A stretch of 6,936 nt of DNA from Acidobacteriaceae bacterium (GCA_030044455.1 JASHVU010000608.1:1-6936), one strand, 5' to 3'; shown: positions 1 through 6,321, counted from the stretch's first letter. Notes: generated by a model not told the origin, from the sequence alone. Made by a program: numbers and translations.

Positions 1-97
1 GCGCAAGTTCCGCGCGGCCTTCCGTTCCTCATTATAGGTTGGCCATTCCGCGGCTCGAATGCCAGCAGATATGCCGCACCCCCGTCACCGCATTTCG

Positions 98-104
98 AAA
101 GGAG
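98..104 (+). promoter_or_regulatory. Ribosome binding site of the DUF4139 gene
   Basis: AAAGGAG sits six bases before the GTG at 111. It decides the start in favour of GTG over the upstream in-frame TTG at 39, which has no comparable site. The GTG overlaps the TGA (112-114) of a frame open from the left edge of the window, so coupling to an upstream gene is conceivable. Confidence 0.75.
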
Positions 105-110
105 TACGCA

Positions 111-1616
111 GTGAATATCTTCCGTTGCTTCCTGGCAGCGCTCTTCGCCGCATCGGTTGCCTCCGCCCAGCAGCCAGTTGAGCCCGAATCGCCCGCGACC
201 GCACTCACCATCTACAACCAGGACTTTGCTGTGGCTCGCACCACACTCAATCTCGATCTGCACCCCGGCATCAACAGCGTTGAAACCAACCAGGTGACAA
301 ACCAGCTTGAGCCCGACTCAGTGATTCTGCGCGCCCTGGATCAGACCGGCAATTCGGCCCAACCCACCTTCCGCATCCTCGAGCAAAACTACGAAGCAGC
401 CGTGGTCACTCAGGACTTTCTGCTTCAGAAGTACGAAGGCAAAACCATCGAATTCGAGCTCTCTCCGGGCACAATCGTCGAAGGCAAAATCATTCGTGCG
501 CCATCGATGCATCAGAACCCGTACGGCGGCTTCGACCAGACTCCGGCGCTCATTGACGTGAAGGGCCAGATGCAGTTTTCACTTCCCGGCATGCCGCTGT
601 TTCCTTCCTCCACCGACGGCCTGCTGCTGAAACCGGCGCTGCGCTGGCAGATCGAATCTGATAAGCCGCAGAAGGTTGACGCCGAGCTCGCCTACATTAC
701 CAACGGCCTGAACTGGGAAGCAACCTACAACGTGGTTGCCGAGAGCGGTGGCGCGGCCTCGCAAGGCGCGGAAAAAGCCAACCTGGTGGGTTGGGTCACT
801 ATCAGAAATGACGCAGGAGTCGATTTTCCCAACGCCAGCATCAAGCTGATGGCCGGCGACGTCGCCAGGATCCAACCGCGGCAGCGCGCCATGGGCATGA
901 TCAGCGGCATGGCCATGGCCCAGACCGTCGCCGTCGACAACGCTGTCACGCAGAAGCCCTTCGACGATTTCCATCTCTATGACCTTCATCGCACCGTTTC
1001 GCTCTTCGATGGCGAGACCAAGCAGGTCCAGTTCCTCGATGCGCCAGGAGTCGCCGTCGCGCGCAGTTATGTCTACGACGGCGCCGGCGGCGATGACCAG
1101 AACAACTACAGTAATGGCCAGGTCAACATGGATCAGAACTTTCGCGTAGGCGACGCGAACCAGAAGGTCGCGGTTGTTGAGGAGATCAGGAACACCGAAG
1201 CAAATCACCTGGGTATTCCACTCCCGGCCGGCCGGCTGCGCTTTTACAGGCGCGACGCCGACTCGCAGGTGGAGTTTGTGGGCGAGAGCATCATCAACCA
1301 CACCCCGGCCGAGGACACCATCAGAGTTACAACCGGCGCTGCCTTCGACGTAAAGGGCTCGAGGCGTCAGACCGACTTCGCCGTCGATAATCAGCGCCGC
1401 ACGATGGATGAGACCTTTGAGATCAAGCTCACCAACCAGAAGGCTGAAGCGGTAAGTGTGAATGTTTTCGAGCATCTCTACCGCTGCAACAACTGGGAGA
1501 TCGAGCAGAAGTCGGCGGACTATAACAAACTGGATAGTCACACCATCGAGTTTCCGGTCGAGGTTCCCGCCAAAGGGAACACAACCATGACCTACACCGT
1601 GAAGTACACCTGGTAA
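111..1616 (+). CDS. Secreted DUF4139-domain protein of unknown function
   Basis: The product has 501 residues from the GTG at 111. That start is chosen because AAAGGAG lies at 98-104, six bases upstream, and because translation from it begins with a clean signal peptide (N-terminal Arg5, hydrophobic residues 6-18, then ASA before Gln20). The frame stays open further upstream with a TTG at 39, but that would bury the signal peptide. The mature part opens with a beta-rich segment (ALTIYNQDFA, about 31-40). The DUF4139 core is recognised by NGLNWEATYNVV (198-209), then LVGWVTIRNDAGVDFPNASIKLMAGDV (225-251), and continues to LPAGRLRFYRRD (371-382) and a C-terminal KGNTTMTYTVKYTW strand. The family is exported, mostly beta-sheet and has no settled function. 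I see no catalytic motif. A Met-rich insert (about 259-270) and an Asn/Gln-rich insert (about 328-352) interrupt the core. It faces the next gene convergently. Family call firm, role unknown. Confidence 0.9.
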   Translation: MNIFRCFLAALFAASVASAQQPVEPESPATALTIYNQDFAVARTTLNLDLHPGINSVETNQVTNQLEPDSVILRALDQTGNSAQPTFRILEQNYEAAVVTQDFLLQKYEGKTIEFELSPGTIVEGKIIRAPSMHQNPYGGFDQTPALIDVKGQMQFSLPGMPLFPSSTDGLLLKPALRWQIESDKPQKVDAELAYITNGLNWEATYNVVAESGGAASQGAEKANLVGWVTIRNDAGVDFPNASIKLMAGDVARIQPRQRAMGMISGMAMAQTVAVDNAVTQKPFDDFHLYDLHRTVSLFDGETKQVQFLDAPGVAVARSYVYDGAGGDDQNNYSNGQVNMDQNFRVGDANQKVAVVEEIRNTEANHLGIPLPAGRLRFYRRDADSQVEFVGESIINHTPAEDTIRVTTGAAFDVKGSRRQTDFAVDNQRRTMDETFEIKLTNQKAEAVSVNVFEHLYRCNNWEIEQKSADYNKLDSHTIEFPVEVPAKGNTTMTYTVKYTW

Positions 1617-1752
1617 TGCGGTTCACTCAGTAGTTCGAGTGTTATGTCCCTTATAAGAACTGGCCGGAGCGGTTTTGAAAGGGCGCGGCTTCGGCCGGGC
1701 CGCAAAATGGGGCGATACTTGGCGGGCCTTAGCCCTGAGGAATGGTTTATTC
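1617..1752. other. Convergent intergenic gap
   Basis: This 136-base gap separates the stop codons of the plus-strand DUF4139 gene and the minus-strand YqjF-like gene. It contains the palindromic repeat at 1675-1743. No hairpin followed by a run of T was found on either strand, so no canonical intrinsic terminator can be called. Stem-loops in the repeat may serve that purpose for one or both genes. The reading frames that cross the gap consist of repeat sequence and are not credible genes. Confidence 0.7.
1675..1743 (-). repeat. Intergenic palindromic repeat, Acidobacteriota-like
   Basis: Read on the minus strand this unit holds CCTCAGGGCTAAGGCCC, then about 30 bases including CCCATTTTGCGG, then CGGCCGAAGCCG followed by CGCCCTTTCAAAAC. 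Two short hairpins are visible. One is GGGC-CTTA-GCCC at 1724-1735, the other is CGGC-TTCG-GCCG at 1686-1697, which as plus-strand RNA would carry a UUCG tetraloop. The pairing GCGGC (1685-1689) with GCCGC (1699-1703) is an alternative fold. Paired cores of this kind, with a CCCTTTCAAAAC-like tail, are something I recall from many intergenic regions of Acidobacteriota. That is memory, not a search. Only one copy is seen in this window. Its boundaries are approximate. Confidence 0.5.
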
Positions 1753-2562
1753 CTACGACGACGGTGCCGCCGCAACCGTGACCGGGCGCCCAGCCATGGC
1801 CGGCCGCAACAGTTCTGCGGGCCACACATAAACCGCCAAGCGGCGGGAGTAGTGGAGAACAGGCTCCACGTCAGGCAAACGGATGCCGATTGCCGCTGCC
1901 AGGTCATTGCGGTCGATCTCCGCTTCAGCGTCCTCGAGCGGCCAGGGCACGTGATGCAGGTGGGCGCGAACTGGCTGGCTGGCCCGGTTCGCGCTGAACA
2001 AGTAAGAACGCTCTGAGAAAAAGTACTCGAATGACCCGGCAGAGTGTTCGACGCTTTTTCGTGTCGGGCCCAGCCCGCGGTAGCGCGCGTTAAAGATCAC
2101 CTTGCTCCTGGCAAAGCGGCGGCTGCTTGAAAACGCAAACTCCCGCTCCGAGCGCTGCTCGAACCGCATGTCAGACCAGTAGTACGGCAGATGATAGAGC
2201 GCACGTGCGGCGGCGATGGCAATAATGTTGCTCGCGTCGAACGAAAAACAATATACGCCGGGGGTTCCCGTGTACTGGTCGCGGACATACGTCCGCAGGT
2301 TGAGGTCGGGAAAGTTTCTGATCCCGGGCAACGGCGGAACCCCACGAATCCTGATGCGATCGAGCCAGAAGGGCACAACTCCCAGCCACGCCGAGCCCTG
2401 ATAAGTGTCGGGTTCCAGCCACTCGGGAAGCAACCGGGCCAGAGTTTCGCTGGGCACCGGCCAATGGGCAAAAAGCAAATCGTTCCAGCGTTGGGTGACT
2501 GCCCAGCGTCCGGGAGGCAAAGGCCGGGGCTTATGCGACGTTCGAACCAGAAATTCCCGCAT
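1753..2562 (-). CDS. YqjF-like DUF2071 family protein
   Basis: The product has 269 residues, starting at the ATG at 2562 with GGAG (2570-2573) seven bases upstream. It matches the YqjF/DUF2071 family (COG3361) in length and motifs. These are QRWNDLLFAHWPV (24-36), GSAWLGVVPFWLDRIRIRG (56-74), FPDLNLRTYV (84-93), GVYCFSFDAS (102-111), LPYYWSDM (125-132) and FFSERSYLFS (181-190). The family is cytoplasmic and poorly characterised. No signal peptide or membrane helix is visible, and I cannot assign a reaction. The last 15 or so residues (GRPVTVAAAPSS) look like a disordered tail. It lies 207 bases downstream of the oxidoreductase gene in the same direction, so it probably has its own promoter, though read-through cannot be excluded. 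Family call firm, function unknown. Confidence 0.88.
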   Translation of the reverse strand: MREFLVRTSHKPRPLPPGRWAVTQRWNDLLFAHWPVPSETLARLLPEWLEPDTYQGSAWLGVVPFWLDRIRIRGVPPLPGIRNFPDLNLRTYVRDQYTGTPGVYCFSFDASNIIAIAAARALYHLPYYWSDMRFEQRSEREFAFSSSRRFARSKVIFNARYRGLGPTRKSVEHSAGSFEYFFSERSYLFSANRASQPVRAHLHHVPWPLEDAEAEIDRNDLAAAIGIRLPDVEPVLHYSRRLAVYVWPAELLRPAMAGRPVTVAAAPSS

Positions 2563-2569
2563 GGGCCCA

Positions 2570-2573
2570 CTCC
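2570..2573 (-). promoter_or_regulatory. Ribosome binding site of the YqjF-like gene
   Basis: GGAG within TTGGAG on the minus strand sits seven bases before the ATG at 2562. It supports that start over the ATG at 2570, which lies in a different frame and gives a non-conserved product. Confidence 0.65.
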
Positions 2574-2637
2574 AAGGTGACCGGGCGCTGAGTCCTTTTC
2601 ACAGGCTGCAGCACCGGAGCTCGTCGAATGCCACGCG

Positions 2638-2654
2638 CCGGATTGGGAATCCGG
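2638..2654. promoter_or_regulatory. Perfect 7-3-7 inverted repeat, possible operator
   Basis: CCGGATT-GGG-AATCCGG is a perfect dyad with seven-base arms. Its centre is about 84 bases upstream of the YqjF-like start codon, a plausible place for a regulator site. No T-run follows on either strand, so it is not a typical terminator. Read as RNA it mimics a tRNA anticodon arm, but the rest of a tRNA is absent. A role as operator is inference from position and symmetry only. Confidence 0.35.
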
Positions 2655-2769
2655 TCGATCGGCTACCCGCTACCTGGCTTCGCCCACTCTACCACTTTTT
2701 CAGTCCGGCGTGGTGAACGGAATGAACTGATATTCAGCAAAATCCCGGCAGCCCAAAGAGAATCAGCGC

Positions 2770-3780
2770 TCATCGCTCCGGGATTTCCCATCTGCCCGTA
2801 GCCCCTGATCGAAAGATAGCCTCGATCACGGCCATATTGCCGAGAGCGTCTTCCAGCGTAACTGGCAATTCGGCGCCGTTAAGAACCGCGTCTGCAAAAG
2901 CGTCTCCCTGGGTGGTGTACTGATCGCCCATGGCAAATGTCTCAGTGGAGATTCCCGACCCGGTAAGATTACCGGTCGTGTCAATGAATAGACGCGTGGG
3001 ATGGTCATTCGGCGCGTTGAAAGGGATTTCAATTTCAATCCGGCCCCGCGTCCCCAAGAAGTGAATGCGTTGGTAGGCAATGAGTTGTGTGCTGCACGTA
3101 AAAATGGCCTGGCCGGAGGGGAATTCGAGAATCGCCGAAGCCAGACGATCGATGCCCATCTGGGGATCGCGATCAAGAGCTGCGACGACACGGGTCGGCT
3201 CCTGGCCGAACGCGAACCGCGATGAGTGAATGAGATAGCAGCCTATGTCGTAAACGCCGCCTCCGCCGGTTTCAATGCGGTTCCGGATATTGGCCGAGTC
3301 AGTGTTGAAGTAGCTGAAGGCGCCCATCACCGAGCGCAATTCACCAATACGCCTTTCGTCGAGCAATTCGCGCAGGCGCAGCCATTGGTGAAAACTGCGA
3401 ATCATGAATGCCTCAGCGATTTTGACGCCAGTGCGATCGCGAGCCTCAATCAGCGACCGTGCCTCGGCGACGTTCATGCTGAGAGGTTTTTCGCACAAAA
3501 CATGCTTGCCGGCTTCGGCCGCCTTGATGCTCCAAGGCACGTGAAGCTGGTTTGGCAGGGGGTTGTAGATGGCGTCGATCTCGGGGTCGGCAAGCAGCTC
3601 TTCATAGGAGCCGTAGGCTTTGGGAATCCCCATTGCTGAAGCCGTTTCGCGAGCCTTGGCCAGATCGCGCGACGCAATGGCGGAAACGGTCGTAAGCCGG
3701 CCTTGCTGCATGGCCGGAATCACCTTCCTGATGCCTATCGATGCGGTGCTGAGAACTCCGAAATGAAGCTTGGTCGACAT
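2770..3780 (-). CDS. Gfo/Idh/MocA family NAD(P)-dependent oxidoreductase
   Basis: Starting at the ATG at 3780, the product has 336 residues, typical for the family, which mostly oxidises or reduces sugars, polyols or related diols in the cytoplasm. The start is chosen because the nucleotide-binding fold begins at once (LHFGVLSTASIG, 5-17). The frame extends to a TTG at 3846, but those 22 residues are Arg/Pro-rich and not family-like. No strong ribosome site is visible at any candidate start. The Rossmann part includes AIASRDLAKA (35-44) and the hallmark EKP at 97-99. The C-terminal half has GGGGVYDIGCYLIH (172-185), carrying the Asp178 and His185 positions usual for catalysis. This motif resembles the glucose-fructose oxidoreductase / dihydrodiol dehydrogenase / xylose dehydrogenase branch. 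There is no Tat signal, unlike periplasmic GFOR. It lies 80 bases after the LOG gene, so it may be the last gene of a three-gene transcript. The substrate cannot be inferred. Confidence 0.92.
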   Translation of the reverse strand: MSTKLHFGVLSTASIGIRKVIPAMQQGRLTTVSAIASRDLAKARETASAMGIPKAYGSYEELLADPEIDAIYNPLPNQLHVPWSIKAAEAGKHVLCEKPLSMNVAEARSLIEARDRTGVKIAEAFMIRSFHQWLRLRELLDERRIGELRSVMGAFSYFNTDSANIRNRIETGGGGVYDIGCYLIHSSRFAFGQEPTRVVAALDRDPQMGIDRLASAILEFPSGQAIFTCSTQLIAYQRIHFLGTRGRIEIEIPFNAPNDHPTRLFIDTTGNLTGSGISTETFAMGDQYTTQGDAFADAVLNGAELPVTLEDALGNMAVIEAIFRSGATGRWEIPER

Positions 3781-3823
3781 AAGGGCATAATAGCGCCGCC
3801 GCCGCGGCATCGTGGGCACAGGC

Positions 3824-3839
3824 GATCGCCTCGGCGATC
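3824..3839. repeat. Perfect 7-2-7 inverted repeat before the oxidoreductase gene
   Basis: GATCGCC-TC-GGCGATC lies in the 80-base gap between the LOG and oxidoreductase genes and overlaps the 8-base palindrome GCGATCGC at 3822-3829. With a two-base centre it is a better protein-binding dyad than an RNA hairpin, although the transcript could fold with a slightly opened stem. No T-run follows on the minus strand. It could be an operator for an internal promoter, or chance in GC-rich DNA. Confidence 0.35.
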
Positions 3840-3860
3840 CCGTCAAGGGGCCAGGAATAT

Positions 3861-4460
3861 CTAAGATTTGTTATTCGAGATCAACACGATAGCCTCGGCC
3901 GCATTTTCGGCAACGCGCAGGAGCGCGCGGTTCTCGGGCTTGAGAAAGCCGGCGCTGACCGAGGTGTCGAGAAAGTCGAGCAGGCCATTCCAGTAGCCAA
4001 GCGTGTTAATCAGGATGCAGGGCTTGGCATGAATTGCCAGTTGCGCCCAGGTGACCGCCTCAATCATCTCGTCGAGCGTACCGTAGCCGCCCGGGAGCGC
4101 GATGAATGCGTCTGCGAGCTTGTGCATACGCATCTTGCGCTCGTGCATCGTGGGTACGACTTCGAGAACGGTGAGTCGCTTGTGCGCAATCTCCCGGCCG
4201 GAGAGAACTTGAGGCAGAATGCCAATCACTTCTCCACCGCTGTCGAGTGTCGCATCTGCGATCGCGCCCATCAGTCCTGCGTTGGCTCCGCCATAGACCA
4301 GACCCAAGCCGGCAGCGGCAATTGCGTGGCCCAGAGCGCGCGCTTCATCAAGATATTCGGGATTGGAACCGTCCGCTGATCCGCAATAAACAGCAATACG
4401 GCGAACACGAGATTGAACCGGAGATTGAGCCCGGGATATAGATTGATCCATTCGATTCAA
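3861..4460 (-). CDS. LOG family protein, putative nucleoside 5'-monophosphate phosphoribohydrolase
   Basis: The product has 199 residues, the usual size for the LOG (lonely guy, TIGR00730) family. Characterised members remove ribose 5-phosphate from cytokinin nucleotides or from nucleoside monophosphates such as AMP. Visible motifs are RIAVYCGSADG (21-31), LVYGGANAGLMGAIADA (54-70), the MHERK segment (105-109) and the signature PGGYGTLDE (123-131). The last two form the substrate and catalytic site in the family, so the enzyme looks intact. It is a cytoplasmic Rossmann-like protein with no signal peptide. The start is ambiguous. TTG at 4460 has AAGGG six bases upstream, while the in-frame ATG at 4451 would be 15 bases from it. 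The residues between are not conserved. It follows the MFS gene by 27 bases, so the two are probably co-transcribed. Older annotations often mislabel this family lysine decarboxylase. A link to cytokinin is not implied. Confidence 0.93.
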   Translation of the reverse strand: MNRMDQSISRAQSPVQSRVRRIAVYCGSADGSNPEYLDEARALGHAIAAAGLGLVYGGANAGLMGAIADATLDSGGEVIGILPQVLSGREIAHKRLTVLEVVPTMHERKMRMHKLADAFIALPGGYGTLDEMIEAVTWAQLAIHAKPCILINTLGYWNGLLDFLDTSVSAGFLKPENRALLRVAENAAEAIVLISNNKS

Positions 4461-4466
4461 GAATAA

Positions 4467-4471
4467 CCCTT
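4467..4471 (-). promoter_or_regulatory. Probable ribosome binding site of the LOG gene
   Basis: AAGGG on the minus strand is six bases before the TTG at 4460 and 15 bases before the ATG at 4451. Spacing therefore favours the TTG start. The site lies in the 27-base gap after the transporter stop codon. Confidence 0.5.
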
Positions 4472-4487
4472 GAAGATCGCGTCAATG

Positions 4488-6056
4488 TTAGCGTGCCTTT
4501 TGGGTCGTGCGGAAAAGGTAAACGAAAGGAATGCAGACCAGGGAGAGAAGGCCGAGAATGTGAAAGTTATCGACATACGCCAGAAGCGACGCCTGCTGCT
4601 GCAACAGATCGTAAATTGCACCCAAGGCCTTTTGATGAGTGTCGTAGAACGATGTGCCCGAGTTGTAGAGGCTGGCTTCGATTCCGCGAAGAAGACTGCC
4701 GGCCGCATCGGAGGCGGAGAAGCTTGCGGCGAGAAAGTTCTGGTGCACCTGTGCCCGGCGGACGAGAAGCGTAGTCGCCGTGGCAATGCCGATGCTGCCG
4801 CCGATATTGCGCACCAGGTTGTAAATTCCGGCAGCATTGCCGATCTCCTGTTTGCGAAGGCGGCTCATTGCCATGGTGGTCAATGGAACGAAGATGAAGC
4901 CGCCCGCAAAGCCATTAAAAAAATTCGGGACGGCGACGGTGAGCATTGAAATTTCGAGATTCACATGGCCGAGCATGAAGGTGGAAACACCGAGCACCAT
5001 AAAACCAAACGTGAGCATATGCCGGGCATCGACGCGGTTGGCGAGCGCGCCGGCGATGAGCATGGAGAGCATGGAACCGATGCCGCGGGGGCTGACGGCA
5101 AGGCCGCTGTCGAGTGCCGGGTAACCGAGCAGTGTTTGCAAAAAGAGCGGGAGCAAAGCTGTTGTGCTGTAGAGGACAAATCCGTAGAGACCGGTAATCA
5201 TCGTGCCGGTGGCGAAGTTGCGATTGAGCAGAATGCGAAGCTGTACGATGGGCTCGCTGCAGCGGAGCTCGCGGGCGATGAAGGCGATCAGCGCAACCAC
5301 CGAGACAGCGGCGGTGAAGCGGATCCAGGTGGCGCCGAACCAGTCCGATTCCTGACCTTTGTCGAGAACCAGCTGCAGCGTTCCCAGCCAGAGCGCCATG
5401 AAGGCGAAGCCGAACGCATCAATGGATTCGCGGATCTTGGCGCGAACGTAAGGAGGATCCTCAATAAACGTCGCGGCGAGAAAGAGCGCGAGCACGCCCA
5501 CCGGAAGGTTGATGTAGAAGATCCAGCGCCAGGAGTAGCTGTCGGTAATCCAGCCGCCGAGGGTGGGTCCGATGACCGGGGCCACCACAATGCCGGTGCC
5601 GTAAACGGCCATGGCCTTGCCGTGCTGGCCACGCGGAAAGCTTTCAAGAAGAATGGCCTGGGCGATGGGCTGCATGCCGCCGCCGCCCACGCCCTGCAAA
5701 ATTCGGGCACAAATGAGCATGGGCATCGTGATGGCTGCGCCGCACAGCATCGATGCGACGGTAAACAACAGAATCGAGAATATGAGCAGTCGCTTGCGGC
5801 CTATGCGGCGCGTGATCCAGTTTGTGGCCGGCAGCATGATGGCGTTCGAAACCAGGTAGCTGGTCAGAACCCAGGTGGCTTCGTCGGTAGAAGCGGAAAG
5901 ATTGCCGGCGATGTGGGGCAGCGCGACGGTGGCGACCGATGAATCGAGCACCACCATGAAGGTGGCCGTCATCACCGCGGCAGCAATGGCCCAAGGATTC
6001 GACGAAGGCATCCACTGCGAAGGTTCAGCCGAAGAAACCTGAAGGTCATCGCTCAT
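4488..6056 (-). CDS. DHA2-family MFS transporter, EmrB/QacA type drug:H+ antiporter
   Basis: The product has 522 residues, the usual length for DHA2 proteins with 14 membrane helices. About 14 hydrophobic segments can be counted (first at about 22-44, last at about 497-516). Motifs are in the expected order: LDSSVATVALPHI (37-49, motif D1), RRIGRKRLLI (83-92, motif A), RILQGVGGGG (118-127, motif B, with Arg118), YGTGIVVAPVIGPTLGG (152-168, the antiporter motif C) and WRWIFYINLP (177-186). A hydrophilic stretch at about 433-496 before the last helix is also typical. It should sit in the inner membrane and export toxic or hydrophobic compounds using the proton gradient. EmrB proteins usually work with an EmrA/HlyD adaptor, but none is encoded beside it here, so it may act alone or with a distant partner. 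It appears to be the first gene of a minus-strand unit with the LOG gene. The ribosome site before ATG 6056 is weak. Substrate unknown. Confidence 0.94.
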   Translation of the reverse strand: MSDDLQVSSAEPSQWMPSSNPWAIAAAVMTATFMVVLDSSVATVALPHIAGNLSASTDEATWVLTSYLVSNAIMLPATNWITRRIGRKRLLIFSILLFTVASMLCGAAITMPMLICARILQGVGGGGMQPIAQAILLESFPRGQHGKAMAVYGTGIVVAPVIGPTLGGWITDSYSWRWIFYINLPVGVLALFLAATFIEDPPYVRAKIRESIDAFGFAFMALWLGTLQLVLDKGQESDWFGATWIRFTAAVSVVALIAFIARELRCSEPIVQLRILLNRNFATGTMITGLYGFVLYSTTALLPLFLQTLLGYPALDSGLAVSPRGIGSMLSMLIAGALANRVDARHMLTFGFMVLGVSTFMLGHVNLEISMLTVAVPNFFNGFAGGFIFVPLTTMAMSRLRKQEIGNAAGIYNLVRNIGGSIGIATATTLLVRRAQVHQNFLAASFSASDAAGSLLRGIEASLYNSGTSFYDTHQKALGAIYDLLQQQASLLAYVDNFHILGLLSLVCIPFVYLFRTTQKAR

Positions 6057-6231
6057 CCATGCCGCCGTCGAGCGAGCCCGGAGCTTGCGGGAAAGGCTGG
6101 ATTCGCACGATTGACCATACAGTTATTATTTCGCACTCTCATGCCGCGCCGGACAAAAGCGATCATCGCAGAACGTCAAAGCTGATTTTGTCGCCGACCT
6201 GATGCATGCGGCGCTGCGCGTTAAGAAATAA

Positions 6232-6246
6232 AGCCGGTTAGCGGCT
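6232..6246 (-). terminator. Weak terminator-like hairpin
   Basis: AGCCG-CTAAC-CGGCT read on the minus strand is followed by TTATTTCTTAA, which resembles a weak intrinsic terminator pointing left. No leftward gene lies to its right in the window, as the helicase runs the other way. It might block antisense transcription coming from the helicase side, or be chance. The stem is only five base pairs. Confidence 0.25.
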
Positions 6247-6295
6247 GAATGCACCCCGTCTGCGCGCGCGTAGCGACACAGGTAAACTTATAGAA

Positions 6296-6310
6296 GGAAG
6301 CTACCCTTCC
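6296..6310 (+). promoter_or_regulatory. Hairpin containing the helicase Shine-Dalgarno-like sequence
   Basis: GGAAG (6296-6300) can pair perfectly with CTTCC (6306-6310) around the loop CTACC. AAGGAAG at 6294-6300 is the best Shine-Dalgarno-like sequence upstream of the helicase, but it is 21 bases from the TTG at 6322 and would be partly hidden by this stem. A control function is inference. Confidence 0.3.
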
Positions 6311-6321
6311 GGACCGTTGCC

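Larger units (their letters stand above)
2563..2769. other. Intergenic gap upstream of the YqjF-like gene
   Basis: These 207 bases lie between the end of the oxidoreductase gene and the start of the YqjF-like gene, both on the minus strand. All three minus-strand frames have stops shortly after the oxidoreductase ends, so no extra gene is supported. The clearest structure is the dyad at 2638-2654. I could not pick out a convincing -35/-10 pair, nor a hairpin with a T-run after the oxidoreductase stop. Confidence 0.6.
6057..6321. other. Divergent intergenic region between the MFS and helicase genes
   Basis: This 265-base region must hold the promoters for the leftward transporter unit and the rightward helicase. 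An AT-richer patch at 6111-6131, with TTGACC at 6111-6116 and TTATTATT after it, is the likeliest regulatory core. No -35/-10 pair with 16-18 base spacing was found. Other visible items are a five-base-stem hairpin at 6232-6246, a start-less open frame ending at the TAA at 6229-6231, and a hairpin holding an AAGGAAG just before the helicase. No regulator gene of the TetR or MarR kind is encoded here. Confidence 0.6.

Noticed and set aside
31..36. A perfect TATAAT on the minus strand, possibly a promoter for a leftward gene.
   Set aside because: No TTGACA-like box lies 16-18 bases upstream, and the left edge is too close to see a gene.
39..110. N-terminal extension of the DUF4139 protein from the TTG at 39.
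   Set aside because: It has no ribosome site and would place 24 polar residues before a clear signal peptide. GTG 111 has AAAGGAG at ideal spacing.
579..1541. A 320-codon minus-strand open frame opposite the DUF4139 gene.
   Set aside because: It is fully antisense to a supported gene, with no recognisable domain, and is explained by codon bias in GC-rich DNA.
1623..1907. Minus-strand frame across the convergent gap with a peptide such as FLRAKARQ and RPFKTAP.
   Set aside because: It is made of the palindromic repeat plus shadow sequence of the YqjF-like gene, the kind of spurious product such repeats create.
2620..2700. tRNA-like arm: CCGGA-TTCCCAA-TCCGG on the minus strand looks like an anticodon arm of a Gly (CCC) tRNA, or Pro (GGG) on the plus strand.
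   Set aside because: The D arm, T arm and acceptor stem do not pair at the expected distances on either strand, and the CGTGGCATTCGACGAGC stretch cannot form a T arm. It is kept only as a dyad.
4409..4432. Two tandem 12-base units (GAGATTGAACCG and GAGATTGAGCCC) near the start of the LOG gene.
   Set aside because: They encode a short repeat in the unconserved N-terminal tail (AQSPVQSR) and have only two imperfect copies, so this is probably a minor duplication.
4965..5942. A 325-codon plus-strand open frame opposite the MFS transporter.
   Set aside because: It lies entirely antisense to a gene with clear family motifs. Its very hydrophilic His/Glu/Gly-rich translation is the expected mirror of hydrophobic membrane-helix codons.
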